A DNA stretch of 11,481 nucleotides from Phoronis ovalis (GCA_028565635.1 JAOXYB010052823.1:1-11481), one strand, 5' to 3'. Positions 1 to 7,822 are shown, numbered from the stretch's first letter. A program made the numbers and translations. The notes: generated by a model from the letters alone, not told the origin.

Positions 1-153
1 CTTAGGGGTGTATTTTTTGCAGAATTTCACTTCGTTAGGGGCTTTTTTGAAAAGTCATGTTGGAACATGGGTACCCATTTTCATATTGACCACCACCCCC
101 CCGGGGCTGTTGAGGTACAAGGTAACAACTTTACAAGACATTTTGATACTTAC
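1..153 (-). other. SC5D intron 1 (partial)
   Basis: This is intron sequence after the first SC5D coding exon, running out of the window. It holds a short run of Cs followed by Gs at about 106-117. The frame continuing from the exon stops at about 55 and does not resemble the desaturase, so this is not coding. Confidence 0.75.
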
Positions 154-363
154 CTCTAATATCTGTGAATGTTTTAAATGTCTGTGATCAAACAAGAAGA
201 AATAACTTAATGTTCCTGGTATGATGTACACCAAAAACCCGCCAACATTCATGATGATAAGCAAACTGATGATTTGCCGTATGGGATCATCCCGAGCCCA
301 AGTTGACGGATATACATAATCATCCATAAAATAATGGTCAACGTAGTTTAGTACCACATCCAT
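154..363 (-). CDS. SC5D: Lathosterol oxidase (sterol C5-desaturase), first coding exon, partial gene
   Basis: This is the N-terminal 70 residues of the ER-membrane enzyme that puts the C5 double bond into lathosterol during sterol synthesis. Reading the minus strand from the ATG at 363, the protein begins MDVVLNYVDHYF, then has YVYPSTW (16-22), an RQIISLLI stretch, a hydrophobic segment at about 31-58 (first membrane helix) and the FDHRHLKH stretch near 59-66. This lines up nearly colinearly with the start of vertebrate SC5D (MDLVLRVADYYF, YVYPATW, RQAISLLI, FDHALMKH). The exon ends in phase 0 at a good donor, GAG|GTAAGTA (GT at 153-152). The ATG has A at -3 and G at +4. An upstream in-frame ATG at 420 exists, but a splice acceptor lies between the two, so 363 is preferred. 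The histidine boxes that bind iron are in later exons beyond position 1. The open frame past 154 is intron. Confidence 0.93.
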
Positions 364-380
364 GTTGCAGATAAGTTTTT
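364..380 (-). other. SC5D: SC5D 5'-UTR tail of the first coding exon, with splice acceptor
   Basis: On the minus strand a pyrimidine-rich run ends in TTTTAG (AG at 382-381). Seventeen bases of leader follow before the SC5D ATG. This implies at least one non-coding 5' exon further right, between about 400 and 1258. A candidate donor on the minus strand is CAG|GTAATT, with GT near 948-947. The acceptor is seen in the sequence; the choice of donor is inference. Confidence 0.6.
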
Positions 381-1258
381 CTAAAACAGAGCAAAGTTGA
401 CAAAAGTAGCTGCAGTTCATGTCTTTTAGTATAATTTACATGTATAATTAATTTATAAACGTTTTAACATTATTTTTCATTTAATACACATTGAATACAA
501 ACTGCTTGAGAAAGATTTTGTTTTTTCCAGATTCCCCAGCTGAGTAGACTTTGACTAGTGAGGACTTGCTTTCTATAAATAAAAGTATATTATTACTATT
601 ATTACTATTCATGCCAGTCACTCTTTGGTCGTCTGCTTTTCTTCTTGTGCTACTAACTGAACATTGTTTCTGTCACGCGACTGTAGGATGATAAAGTTAA
701 CATGTATATACACTAAAGCCAGTAAGTTAAGAGTTACACATTGCTGTGTTTAAACTTTAATAATAAAACAATTTAATTCATAATCATTGACATTGTATAG
801 TTTAGTTGTAATAAATAATTAATAGTCCTTGGTTTAGGGTCCTCAACATCAGGACTGAGGTTGACGGTAAAATCCTAATATATTTAATAGCATACCATAT
901 AAAAGATGTTCATTTGGAATTGATATCTTCCTATTACATAGAATTACCTGTATTCTTCCTTAGATATCTGATGTGGATATCTTCACGCGAATCGACCTTG
1001 AACCTTGAAAATCCTCTGCGAAATGAGCTGATTTGCTGTGGTTCGATGTGTGCATTAGTAACCAAAATGCAAATGTGGAAAAGAAATGAACACCAATATT
1101 TCCAAAATAAAATGCTGCAATTTATAAACAAATATTTTTGAATAAAGAATTTTATTAACTACATGTCTTTAATAGTTGTTATTTATGTGCAGTAGAAATA
1201 AATTGCTTAAAGAAAAATATCAATTTTGTTTCAAAAGATATGATATTTCTTCACGTTT
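381..1258. other. Intergenic region between divergent SC5D and ATP5MG
   Basis: About 880 bp of AT-rich DNA separate the SC5D acceptor (minus) from the ATP5MG promoter (plus). It must contain the SC5D leader exon and promoter. A short TTA/CTA-type microsatellite lies at about 586-609. Small open frames on both strands at about 914-1141 show no recognisable protein. Nothing else stands out. Confidence 0.6.
586..609. repeat. TTA/CTA trinucleotide-type microsatellite
   Basis: Alternating TATTACTATT units, short and slightly imperfect. Confidence 0.6.
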
Positions 1259-1279
1259 TGCGCATGCGCATATTTGCAT
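1259..1279 (+). promoter_or_regulatory. NRF-1 palindrome and octamer motif in the ATP5MG promoter
   Basis: TGCGCATGCGCA at 1259-1270 matches the NRF-1 consensus YGCGCAYGCGCR at every position and is a perfect palindrome. It lies 23 bp before the ATP5MG ATG. NRF-1 is the known activator of nuclear genes for oxidative phosphorylation, so the motif fits the gene beside it. ATTTGCAT at 1272-1279, an exact octamer (POU-factor) motif, follows directly. Being palindromic, the NRF-1 site could also serve SC5D leftwards. The motif match is seen; binding is inferred. Confidence 0.75.
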
Positions 1280-1293
1280 CCTGTAAATCCAAA

Positions 1294-1357
1294 ATGGCAG
1301 CCAAAGCGGGTGCAGCGGCGACAAGATTATTAGGTAGAATTCCTCAAGCAGGTGGAA
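1294..1357 (+). CDS. ATP5MG: ATP5MG exon 1
   Basis: Encodes residues 1-21 plus the first base of codon 22. The donor is GGAA|GTAAGT with GT at 1358. The sequence around the ATG, AAAATGGCAGCC, resembles the YY1 motif AANATGGCNGC that often overlaps start codons of nuclear mitochondrial genes. Confidence 0.88.
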
Positions 1358-2985
1358 GTAAGTGTTTATACTTAGCATATATATGTAGAGGTGATTTATG
1401 CATGTTAATATATTGATATGACTTTTGTATATTTTATGTCACTTGTTTAACAAATGACATCAGTACCATTACTACCATTAGCGATCTAACAGGCCGGTTC
1501 CTTTAATACTTTTTAAGTTTTATAAATCTTTAACTTTGTGACTGCTCGCTTTCATTAATCACTAACTTATAATATTATATCTGTAAGGTCTCGGTAAAAT
1601 GGAAACCCTGTATATAGACTATGTTAATGTACTTTTCTGTTAATTAAATGTCCCCTCACAGTGAAACTTCGAGTGAAAGCGTCTGTAGTCTGTAAGTTAA
1701 GCCTTAGGTAGTGTTAAATTTAAAAAACCTGTTAAAGTATTTTCTAATAACAAAATTGTGTTTTTACAATAGTGCGCACAACTCCACACTTTCCTATTAA
1801 AAAATTATCGTCTTTCGAAATTAACAAAAACGGTGAAAATTCTCATACAGCAATGCTGTGATGGTCTTGGTTTGTTATTTAATTTATTAAAAGAAATATT
1901 TCTTGTGCCACAACATTTGTTGAATTTTAAGTAAGTTAACTTAATAAATGAGAAGCAACAATAATGGCAGCTTCCAGGCGATTACATTGATTTTCACTGA
2001 TTTTTAACCATCTGACTTGTTTACACATGTAGATTTGTACTTTCTTGATAATAACGAATTAAGATCAGCATAGTATTGCTGTATCAATAATTTCATCATA
2101 CAGGTGAATTTTTATTAAGTTCGAAAGACGTTAGTTTTTGAATAGGAAAGTGTCAGGACTAACACATCAGATATTGGGCCTATTGTGAGCACTAATCTAG
2201 GTCATGACCCTATGCTCCGCCACAAGCAAACTATGGTAGGAACATGATGTAGCCAGTACTAGTTTATATACATACAACTAAATCTAGTCATTAACAAATA
2301 CTGTCAACTTTCGAAGTTAAACACTAACACTCATGATAAAAATATTCATGTGAAAAATATAATAATGCATACATTTTGAAGAAAATCGATGGTTTTTTTA
2401 GATATGGTAGCTTACGCCAGACCAAAATTAGGTACATTTTGGAAATATGCCAAAGTGGAAATGAAACCACCAATGCCTAGTGAATTTGGCCAAGTCTCAC
2501 AAGGTTTTAATAATTTGTTGGCTGGAGCCAAATCTGGTAGATATCTTAAAGTAACAACAAGAGTAAGTATGACAATTGTGTTTTCATTCTTTTAAACTAG
2601 CTGTTGATTGTTGCTAGCAGCTCTGCTGTGGAGTTTAGTATTATCTCATTCAGTGTTTGTTTAAACATTTTCATTCCTCCAACCAAACAAATGAGAACAG
2701 AGGAATCTGATACCAGACACAGCTCCATCTAGCTGTGAGAACAGAACTAACCTGCACATCTTAAGGAAACTATACTAGTTAAAACTGCAATTGGTTTATG
2801 CATTTGGATAAATTGTCTATAGATTGACTTCTTATGTTTGTTACTTTTAGGAAGCATGGCTGAACACACTCATAACTGCAGAAATAGCTTTCTGGTTTTT
2901 TGTTGGTGAAGTTATAGGAAGAGGTAGCTTAATTGGTTATTACATACCTGGTGCTTGGACTTCAGCGGATCACCCAGGGCATTGA
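1294..2985 (+). CDS. ATP5MG: ATP synthase subunit g, mitochondrial; join(1294..1357, 2402..2562, 2851..2985)
   Basis: This encodes a small subunit of the membrane Fo sector of the mitochondrial F1Fo ATP synthase. Subunit g works with subunit e at the dimer interface that shapes cristae. The three exons splice in frame to a 119-residue protein (64+161+135 nt including TGA). The core KLGTFWKYAKVE (30-41), then PP.P at 44-47, closely match vertebrate subunit g (RLATFWYYAKVE). The C-terminal membrane helix (about 79-98) keeps the buried acid E86 and the GxxxG motif G94-G98 (GEVIG), which in yeast subunit g supports dimer formation. The first 21 residues are Ala-rich and basic, as expected for mitochondrial import. 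The protein is longer than human subunit g (103 aa), with extra residues at both ends. The start has A at -3 and G at +4, and no other ATG fits the first exon. Confidence 0.95.
1786..2153. repeat. Foldback MITE-like element in ATP5MG intron 1
   Basis: The outer 39 bases of each arm (1786-1824 and 2115-2153) match as inverted repeats at 35 of 39 positions, beginning ACACTTTCCTATT. After a gap of some 13-18 bases in one arm, the similarity resumes (ATACAGCAAT, then a GTCTT/ATCTT stretch), giving arms of roughly 100 bp and a total near 370 bp. There is no coding capacity. This is the form of a non-autonomous DNA element. I could not find a clean target-site duplication, so the exact ends and superfamily are unknown. 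Confidence 0.7.
2402..2562 (+). CDS. ATP5MG: ATP5MG exon 2
   Basis: Encodes the end of codon 22 (A|AT = Asn) to residue 75. The acceptor is TTTTTTTAG (AG at 2400-2401) and the donor is AGA|GTAAGT (GT at 2563). It holds the conserved KLGTFWKYAKVE core of the family. An in-frame ATG at 2389 lies in the intron and is not the start. Confidence 0.94.
2851..2985 (+). CDS. ATP5MG: ATP5MG exon 3 with stop codon
   Basis: Encodes residues 76-119 and TGA at 2983-2985. The acceptor is TTACTTTTAG. It carries EAWLN, the membrane helix with E86 and GEVIG, and a 15-residue C-terminal end (YIPGAWTSADHPGH region) where human subunit g stops soon after GYD. Confidence 0.93.
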   Translation, partial: EAWLNTLITAEIAFWFFVGEVIGRGSLIGYYIPGAWTSADHPGH

Positions 2986-3244
2986 TAATAAAGACTGTTT
3001 ATCTATGTGTTTATCTATAGGAGAGACTAGTAACCAAGAGTGATTTTGTGGTGTAATACACATTAGAGGAAGAATTATACTTATAGACATAATGCACAGG
3101 TTTGGTATCTAATAACTGCCACATTTGTGCTAACATCCTCGTAATAGTGTTTCATATTCAGTTGGCGTGACAAATTCTTTTGACTGTCATCCAACTCTGT
3201 TTGAAAAATTCACTTCAGTTTATAATTTAAGTAGACTGAAATAC

Positions 3245-3310
3245 AATAAATAGAAAAATGATGTATAAACATAAGCCTATTGTATTGTTTAATATTACCA
3301 CAAGAATAAA
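3245..3310 (+). terminator. ATP5MG polyadenylation signals
   Basis: AATAAA occurs at 3245-3250 and again at 3305-3310. The second is followed at once by a GT-rich run (GTGTGTTTTGTTG), the usual downstream element. A further AATAAA at 2987-2992 directly after the stop codon is probably too close to be the main site. Confidence 0.55.
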
Positions 3311-3423
3311 GTGTGTTTTGTTGATGAATTTGCCGTTTCTATCATTTATATGTCCTTGTGAACATTTCAGTCTGACTTGTTAGTAGATTAAGCATCAATT
3401 TGTAGATATACGTAAATCAACTC

Positions 3424-3893
3424 TCATTCGTCTGGCTCTGGTTCACACATATTAAGAAAGGAACCTGGAAATGTATTCTGAAGCAAGAATTTTGACCCAG
3501 AGTTGCACAATGTGACACCTCCCAGGTCCATCATACTTAATATTTCGACTTGCCATTTGGAGCACTCCAAAATCCAAAAAGTATTTTTTACTGTGTTATT
3601 TGAAAGGTGCTGAATCCCACATCACGGAGGAAAACAGGCAGATTAACCATTCTAAATTGGGGGAGAGTTTGATTTCTAAAGATAAGAGTTTCGTTAAAAA
3701 TGTTTTTCAAAGCCGCCCGAATTCAAGGTGACTGTATGCCACCTGGTGTTCTACTGTTTGGACGTGGATCAAGCAAGGCAACAGCGGTTTCTGTTAAAAG
3801 AACGGTTTCAAAAAATGTTGATAATCGTACACATATGTGCCCCCAAGAGATTTGACAGAATCTTCATAAAGTTCGCATCCACCTGATGTCGCT
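3424..3893 (-). pseudogene. Possible decayed coding sequence, unidentified
   Basis: On the minus strand three consecutive stretches read like protein but sit in different frames. The first, upstream-most (about 3893-3795), reads GGCELYEDSVK and GGTYVYDYQHF before a stop. The second, just overlapping (about 3800-3720), reads ETAVALLDPRP and PGGIQSP, then a stop. The third (about 3627-3424) reads LECSKWQVEIL, MMDLGGVTLC and ends CEPEPDE with TGA at 3426-3424. A possible AG acceptor lies just before the first stretch. The local base composition is less AT-rich than the surroundings. The breaks suggest a frameshifted relic of a gene or transposon. I could not assign a family with confidence, and chance open frames remain a real alternative. 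Confidence 0.25.
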
Positions 3894-4708
3894 GTACAAA
3901 ATATTTGGAGTGTTTAACTCCAGCAATGTTTTTTTGTTTTACACACCTATACATTATATTACAAGCGCATCAGTGTTATAGTTCTCTATTGCACAATGCT
4001 TTCCAATCTTTTGACATGCAGTGGGACTACGGACGAATTATTCGAGCGTTGACATTATAAGTAAGTCATACTATACAGAAATTACAAAATTAATTATGAA
4101 AGTACATAAAAGGGCTTATCAAATATGATTAAATATTAAAATTGTTGCAATCTGCATCACATGCATTTTATTAATTTTCCTTAAATTTATGTATTAAAGT
4201 ATTCTTTCTTTGCACACAGTGCACTAACCGGCGGAACAAAGAAAATTAAAACTGCCATCTGGAATTTATTCATAATTGTGTATGCAAAAAATTCAAATCA
4301 ACAAAATATATAATTTTCTTTAATGAAAAGTGAATGACGTGGAGGCATATTTCTAATAATATATATCTTTAACTTTACGAAATATTTAAACTGGACGAAA
4401 TTGTTGTCTTCACCATTATGGCCTGTATACCCCCGCGTATACCATGGTACGCAAGCAAATCCTCCTCTTGATCTTTGAGACATAAATATAAGTAAAGAAA
4501 CCAAACTATTCATTGTCTATTATAAATTATTTTCTGCATCATTGGCAAACTCTATACAATTAGTTTTCATCTCTCAAATCAATTTATAGATTCTTTTACA
4601 AATAATTGTACAGAATTGAACCAGTTCTTTCGGTGAATGTTATTTTGCTCTTACTTTAAATGCATCTGGCTTTGTGCTCATGTTGTTTCAATAATCATTC
4701 GCTACCTG

Positions 4709-4904
4709 CCAATCGATTGTGGAAGTAAGTACGTGCATATGCTAGTATTCGAGATGCGTCGTCTGAAGTGGTCTAGCATATATTTTCTATAACAACGCTT
4801 AAATCCATCTTAATTTTAACTCCATAACAAAGCATAAAGGATAGTTTTCTACATCTGTTGCTAAGTGAATTCCAATTGAACGTTTTCTACTGTATAAAAC
4901 AGTA
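4709..4904 (+). promoter_or_regulatory. Candidate promoter elements upstream of the membrane-protein gene
   Basis: CCAAT at 4709-4713 lies in the palindrome CAATCGATTG (4710-4719). A TATAAA at 4893-4898 sits inside a small inverted repeat, TACTGT-ATAAA-ACAGTA (4888-4904). The TATA is about 250 bp before the ATG at 5151, which suits a leader of moderate length. A start site is inferred only. Confidence 0.3.
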
Positions 4905-5150
4905 CGTTTGTGTAATAATAACCGCGACTGATGTATGCATGAAAATATATAACCGTAAGTAAAAGCAAGGGAACTGGACCTAATCTTTATTTCAACATGA
5001 TAAGTTAATTGAAAATTGCTCCGCTTGAATCAACAATAATTGTGAGTATATACTTATAGAAAAAAAACGGAGCTCAGGGCGATGAAATAAAAAGAAATCT
5101 ATTATTTTTTTGAGATTGAACAGAGAAAATATCATTGGATAGCTAGGAGC

Positions 5151-5356
5151 ATGAAGACTAGTACATTTTCGCTCTCATTATTTATACTTGAGATTTTATT
5201 TTGTTTGGCAAATACCACTAACAATACAGATAATACTGTCACAACACCAACAGCGACAACAGTGACAATGGACTCGATGACAGACGATAATCCTATGACT
5301 CCGTCAGTGAATAGTTTGTCAACGACTGGTAATGAAGCTATAATAGAACTAAACAG
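5151..5356 (+). CDS. Membrane-protein gene exon 1: signal peptide and Thr-rich ectodomain
   Basis: Encodes residues 1-68 and two bases of codon 69. The ATG has A at -3. The donor is ACAG|GTGAGC with GT at 5357. A plausible leader acceptor (T-run, then CAG with AG at 5122-5123) sits 27 bases before the ATG, so a separate upstream 5'-UTR exon is possible. Confidence 0.78.
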
Positions 5357-7822
5357 GTGAGCTCATTCTTTTTAATCATGAAGTGGTAAAATAAATGGGA
5401 AACTGGAAAAATAAATTGGGAAACTGGAAAAATAAATTGGGAAAGGGTTAAAATGTTTTATTTTGAAAAAGCATGTTGAAATATTTCCTTCAAACTTATG
5501 TATTTATATATATATATAATATTTATCAACACGGCAACGCACAATTTCTAGTAAACATAACAATTTTCTTCATTCTTACACTTCTCTTCTTCATTTTTGA
5601 AAATTTACTTATTTTTCTATTTTATGAGCTATTAAATGAAGTACAAAAGCCAAATAAGACACACTATTTTACCTTGAAAATTAGCCTATAAGTTATGATA
5701 GGACAACAATTTGATACTATTTTGTGAAAATATTGATCGTCTGCATCACTGCAGCAATGTTACACGCCCGATCGATGTCCTGTGTACTAGTGAACAATAC
5801 ATATTTGTATTACGCGCTAATTTTACAGGTAAATGTTAGTCACATAGTAAATATTGACTTCTATATACTGTTATTAAGAAACTCATAGAGATTTGGTAAG
5901 TAATATAAACGGTCTGAATGGTTGTTTTGCAAATAATTGTAAGTTCTAGTAGTATCGTATTTTTATCTATTTAACAATCCAATCTTCAAACGTATTAAAG
6001 AAACATGTGCATTTGAATACAAAGCTAAAAACTGAAACAGATAACAAACTTGCAAATAAAATTGCTTGAAATAATCATACTCTTAAAGAAAATTTATTCT
6101 TTTAATTAAAAAATGTGTAATATGATGGTACTTATTAAATGTAATTCAATGAATACCTGAACCGTGACCAGTGAAGATTTAGCACCAACATTGCGGGTAA
6201 TACATCGCCCCTTAGTCAAAATATCATGTTTTTCTAAAAGGATAGGATAGTCATAAAATATGTTTTACGGTTGAAGTAACCGCAATGCATGATTTGTTAG
6301 ACTCCCGGTTCTCGCAATGGCCCCACGAGGCTGTTGCATTTCTGCAGCAAGTTATTTACTAAAATGTAGGAAGCAATTGAAGTAAACATTTGCGAGTAAT
6401 CTGAAAATGTATTAATCACGTAAAACAATATATTTTAAAAACTTTTTTTTTAGACACACCACAGTGACACTTGAAGAAACAAGTAATAAACGTGTAACAA
6501 CACCAGGAAAAAGCAATACTGATGAAACTAATATTTTGTGGATATTAACGATTGTATTACCAAGTATCGTCGGATTGATTATTATCATTATTTTAATAGT
6601 TTGTATCGTTGCTTGTTTTGCACGGCAAAGAAGGGTCCAATACCATCTAAAGAAAAGGAAAGCAGGACGACACATTATGTCCAGGTGTGGATAATTTGCT
6701 TTGAGTGCTAGGTCTGATAAATTTCAATGAGTTTATTGCCATCTTTATTACTGTCACACAGTCAATGCCAACCTGTCATTGTCAACTTTTTCCATCATCT
6801 AGCTGCTCTGTTTGTATTTTCTGTTATGAACAGCTCCATGTACATTATCAGCGTGAGCATTTTTTGTAGTAAGCCTTGTGTGTTATCAGATATAGTTTTT
6901 ATCGTCGTCATCGTGTTGTGCATATATCTATGATTCAGATCCACTATAAATTAAAAGTAATATCATGCCTGTAGTTAAATTTAGAATTAACAATTATATT
7001 GGCACTAGCTGAAATCTTTATAAACTGGCCTACTGTTTTGCAGGGAAAAAGTTTATACTGAAGAAATGTTTCGTGAAAGTATTCACATCAACGAACTTAT
7101 CTTTTGTGATCCAAGGTAAGATGACTTGAAATGGCGGTATCTGAGAGATGCAACCAACTGCAATTTAGTACGGCATAAAATAACAGGGGATTCCAAGGGG
7201 CTCCGCTATGCTATAAACACCTCCTCTTAGTCTGTTATCATTAATAAACGAAAACCCAAAAGTTGTGCTTTCCAAAAGGTTGCAGCCTATGACATTAATT
7301 ATAAGTACAAAGTAGCTAGAATTTTGGACAATGTTTGTGATGATCACGGACATATTGTTTATTTCCTCGAACTTACTAATTACTAGTAAAATATAATATA
7401 CAACGTACATATATATAGCATGTGAATATAAGAATAACGCATTTTCGTCCAAGATACAATGTCTGACGGAGTAAGAATTAGAGTAACTATCAATTATTTG
7501 TATTGGTTTTTGTGGGAGATGTATGCTAACTCCTTTAATGACTTAATATTTAGGGTCATATATTGATCAAACACGTTTCACAAATGACGTTTTCGTTTTT
7601 TGTAGTTTATTGTCGGATTCTCCACTGAACACGCCGGAGATTGCCCGTATCAGTATGAACAGTCCGTGCTATCAACCTTTATTTGAAAGTGACAGCGTAT
7701 ATTCTCTTTGCAATGGTTACGCCAATCCTGCCTCATGTACAAGCTCTGAAGATATGTTAGATCCAGATAGGATATCGGTCCTGTCATCAGTAAACTCAGA
7801 ACAATTGGATCACAAAAAATAA
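5151..7822 (+). CDS. Unrecognised type I membrane protein, 241 aa; join(5151..5356, 6454..6684, 7044..7115, 7606..7822)
   Basis: I do not recognise this family. The four exons total 726 nt and join in frame; every splice site is GT-AG. Residues 1-20 form a signal peptide (hydrophobic SLFILEILFCLA, likely cleaved after A20). Residues 21-95 are a short ectodomain rich in Thr, Ser and Asn, with N-glycosylation sequons at N21 and N24 and many potential O-glycan sites. Residues 97-123 form one membrane helix with five consecutive Ile, followed by a strongly basic stop-transfer segment (RQRR, KKRK). The cytoplasmic tail (124-241) has Y150 TEE, YQPL at 192-195 (YxxPhi endocytic type), Y202, and YANP at 208-211 (the pYxN pattern bound by Grb2-type SH2 domains). 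It also has SP/TP sites (SPLNTPE) and a Ser-rich acidic end. It is probably a cell-surface signalling or mucin-like protein, which is inference from architecture alone. Confidence 0.82.
5387..5447. repeat. 21-bp tandem repeat, about three copies
   Basis: Units at 5387-5406, 5407-5427 and 5428-5447 share the form AAAATAAATTGGGAAACTGG. The first lacks one T and the third diverges at its end. Confidence 0.88.
5505..5518. repeat. TA dinucleotide microsatellite
   Basis: Seven TA units in intron 1. Confidence 0.7.
6454..6684 (+). CDS. Membrane-protein gene exon 2: stalk and transmembrane helix
   Basis: Encodes residues 69 (split AG|A = Arg) to 145, plus two bases of codon 146. The acceptor follows a run of eight or more Ts (AG at 6452-6453). 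The donor is TCCAG|GTGTGG, a weaker consensus than its neighbours. It contains the whole membrane helix and the basic juxtamembrane segment. Confidence 0.85.
6685..7043 (+). other. Intron 2 of the membrane-protein gene
   Basis: No feature is seen. If retained, the frame stops within three codons of the donor, giving a protein with a membrane helix but almost no tail. Confidence 0.7.
7044..7115 (+). CDS. Membrane-protein gene exon 3: short tail cassette
   Basis: A 72-nt exon encoding codon 146 (AG|G = Arg) to 169, plus two bases of codon 170. The acceptor is TGTTTTGCAG and the donor is CAAG|GTAAGA. It holds Y150 in the context VYTEEMF. It is divisible by three and phase 2 at both ends. Confidence 0.78.
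7116..7605 (+). other. Intron 3 of the membrane-protein gene
   Basis: A 95-codon open frame on the minus strand (7165-7452) lies within this intron. It has no recognisable domain and is not called as a gene. The less AT-rich part near 7180-7290 could be an old dispersed repeat, but nothing in the window confirms it. Confidence 0.6.
7606..7822 (+). CDS. Membrane-protein gene exon 4: C-terminal tail and stop
   Basis: Encodes codon 170 (AG|T = Ser) to residue 241 and TAA at 7820-7822. The acceptor is CGTTTTTTGTAG. It contains YQPL, VYSL, YANP, the SPLNTPE phosphosite cluster and a C-terminal EQLDHKK. Confidence 0.82.

Larger units (their letters stand above)
3311..5150. other. Intergenic region, ATP5MG to the membrane-protein gene
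   Basis: No intact gene is seen. The part at 3424-3893 is described separately as a possible coding relic. Strong GTAAGT donors at 4061 and 4725 could end non-coding leader exons of the downstream gene. The remainder is AT-rich with no clear repeat. Confidence 0.5.
5357..6453 (+). other. Intron 1 of the membrane-protein gene
   Basis: About 1.1 kb of AT-rich intron with the 21-bp tandem repeat and a TA run near its 5' end. An open frame at 5473-5691 is low-complexity and Phe/Leu-rich, and is not credible as coding. Nothing else is seen. Confidence 0.75.

Noticed and set aside
364-420. Upstream in-frame extension of SC5D from an ATG at 420
   Set aside because: A good acceptor (pyrimidines then TTTTAG) lies inside it, the residues have no counterpart in SC5D, and the ATG at 363 matches the known N-terminus.
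914-1141. Overlapping small open frames on both strands
   Set aside because: No domain, no good start context and no sign of coding composition; they occupy the probable promoter and leader region of SC5D.
2306-2318. AACTTTCGAAGTT palindrome in ATP5MG intron 1
   Set aside because: Similar to the TTTCGAAA core in the nearby MITE arms, but too short to call a second element.
4298-4513. 71-codon frame on the minus strand
   Set aside because: Composition and length are those of chance open frames in AT-rich DNA; no motif is seen.
5473-5691. Hydrophobic 72-codon frame
   Set aside because: It lies inside an intron bounded by matched splice sites and is a low-complexity Phe/Leu/Ile reading of T-rich DNA.
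6727-6933. 68-codon frame with a signal-like start
   Set aside because: It lies wholly inside intron 2 of the membrane-protein gene and has no conserved feature.
7165-7452. 95-codon frame on the minus strand
   Set aside because: It is the longest intronic frame, but it lacks a domain and lies between well-supported exons. It may overlap an old repeat, which I cannot verify.
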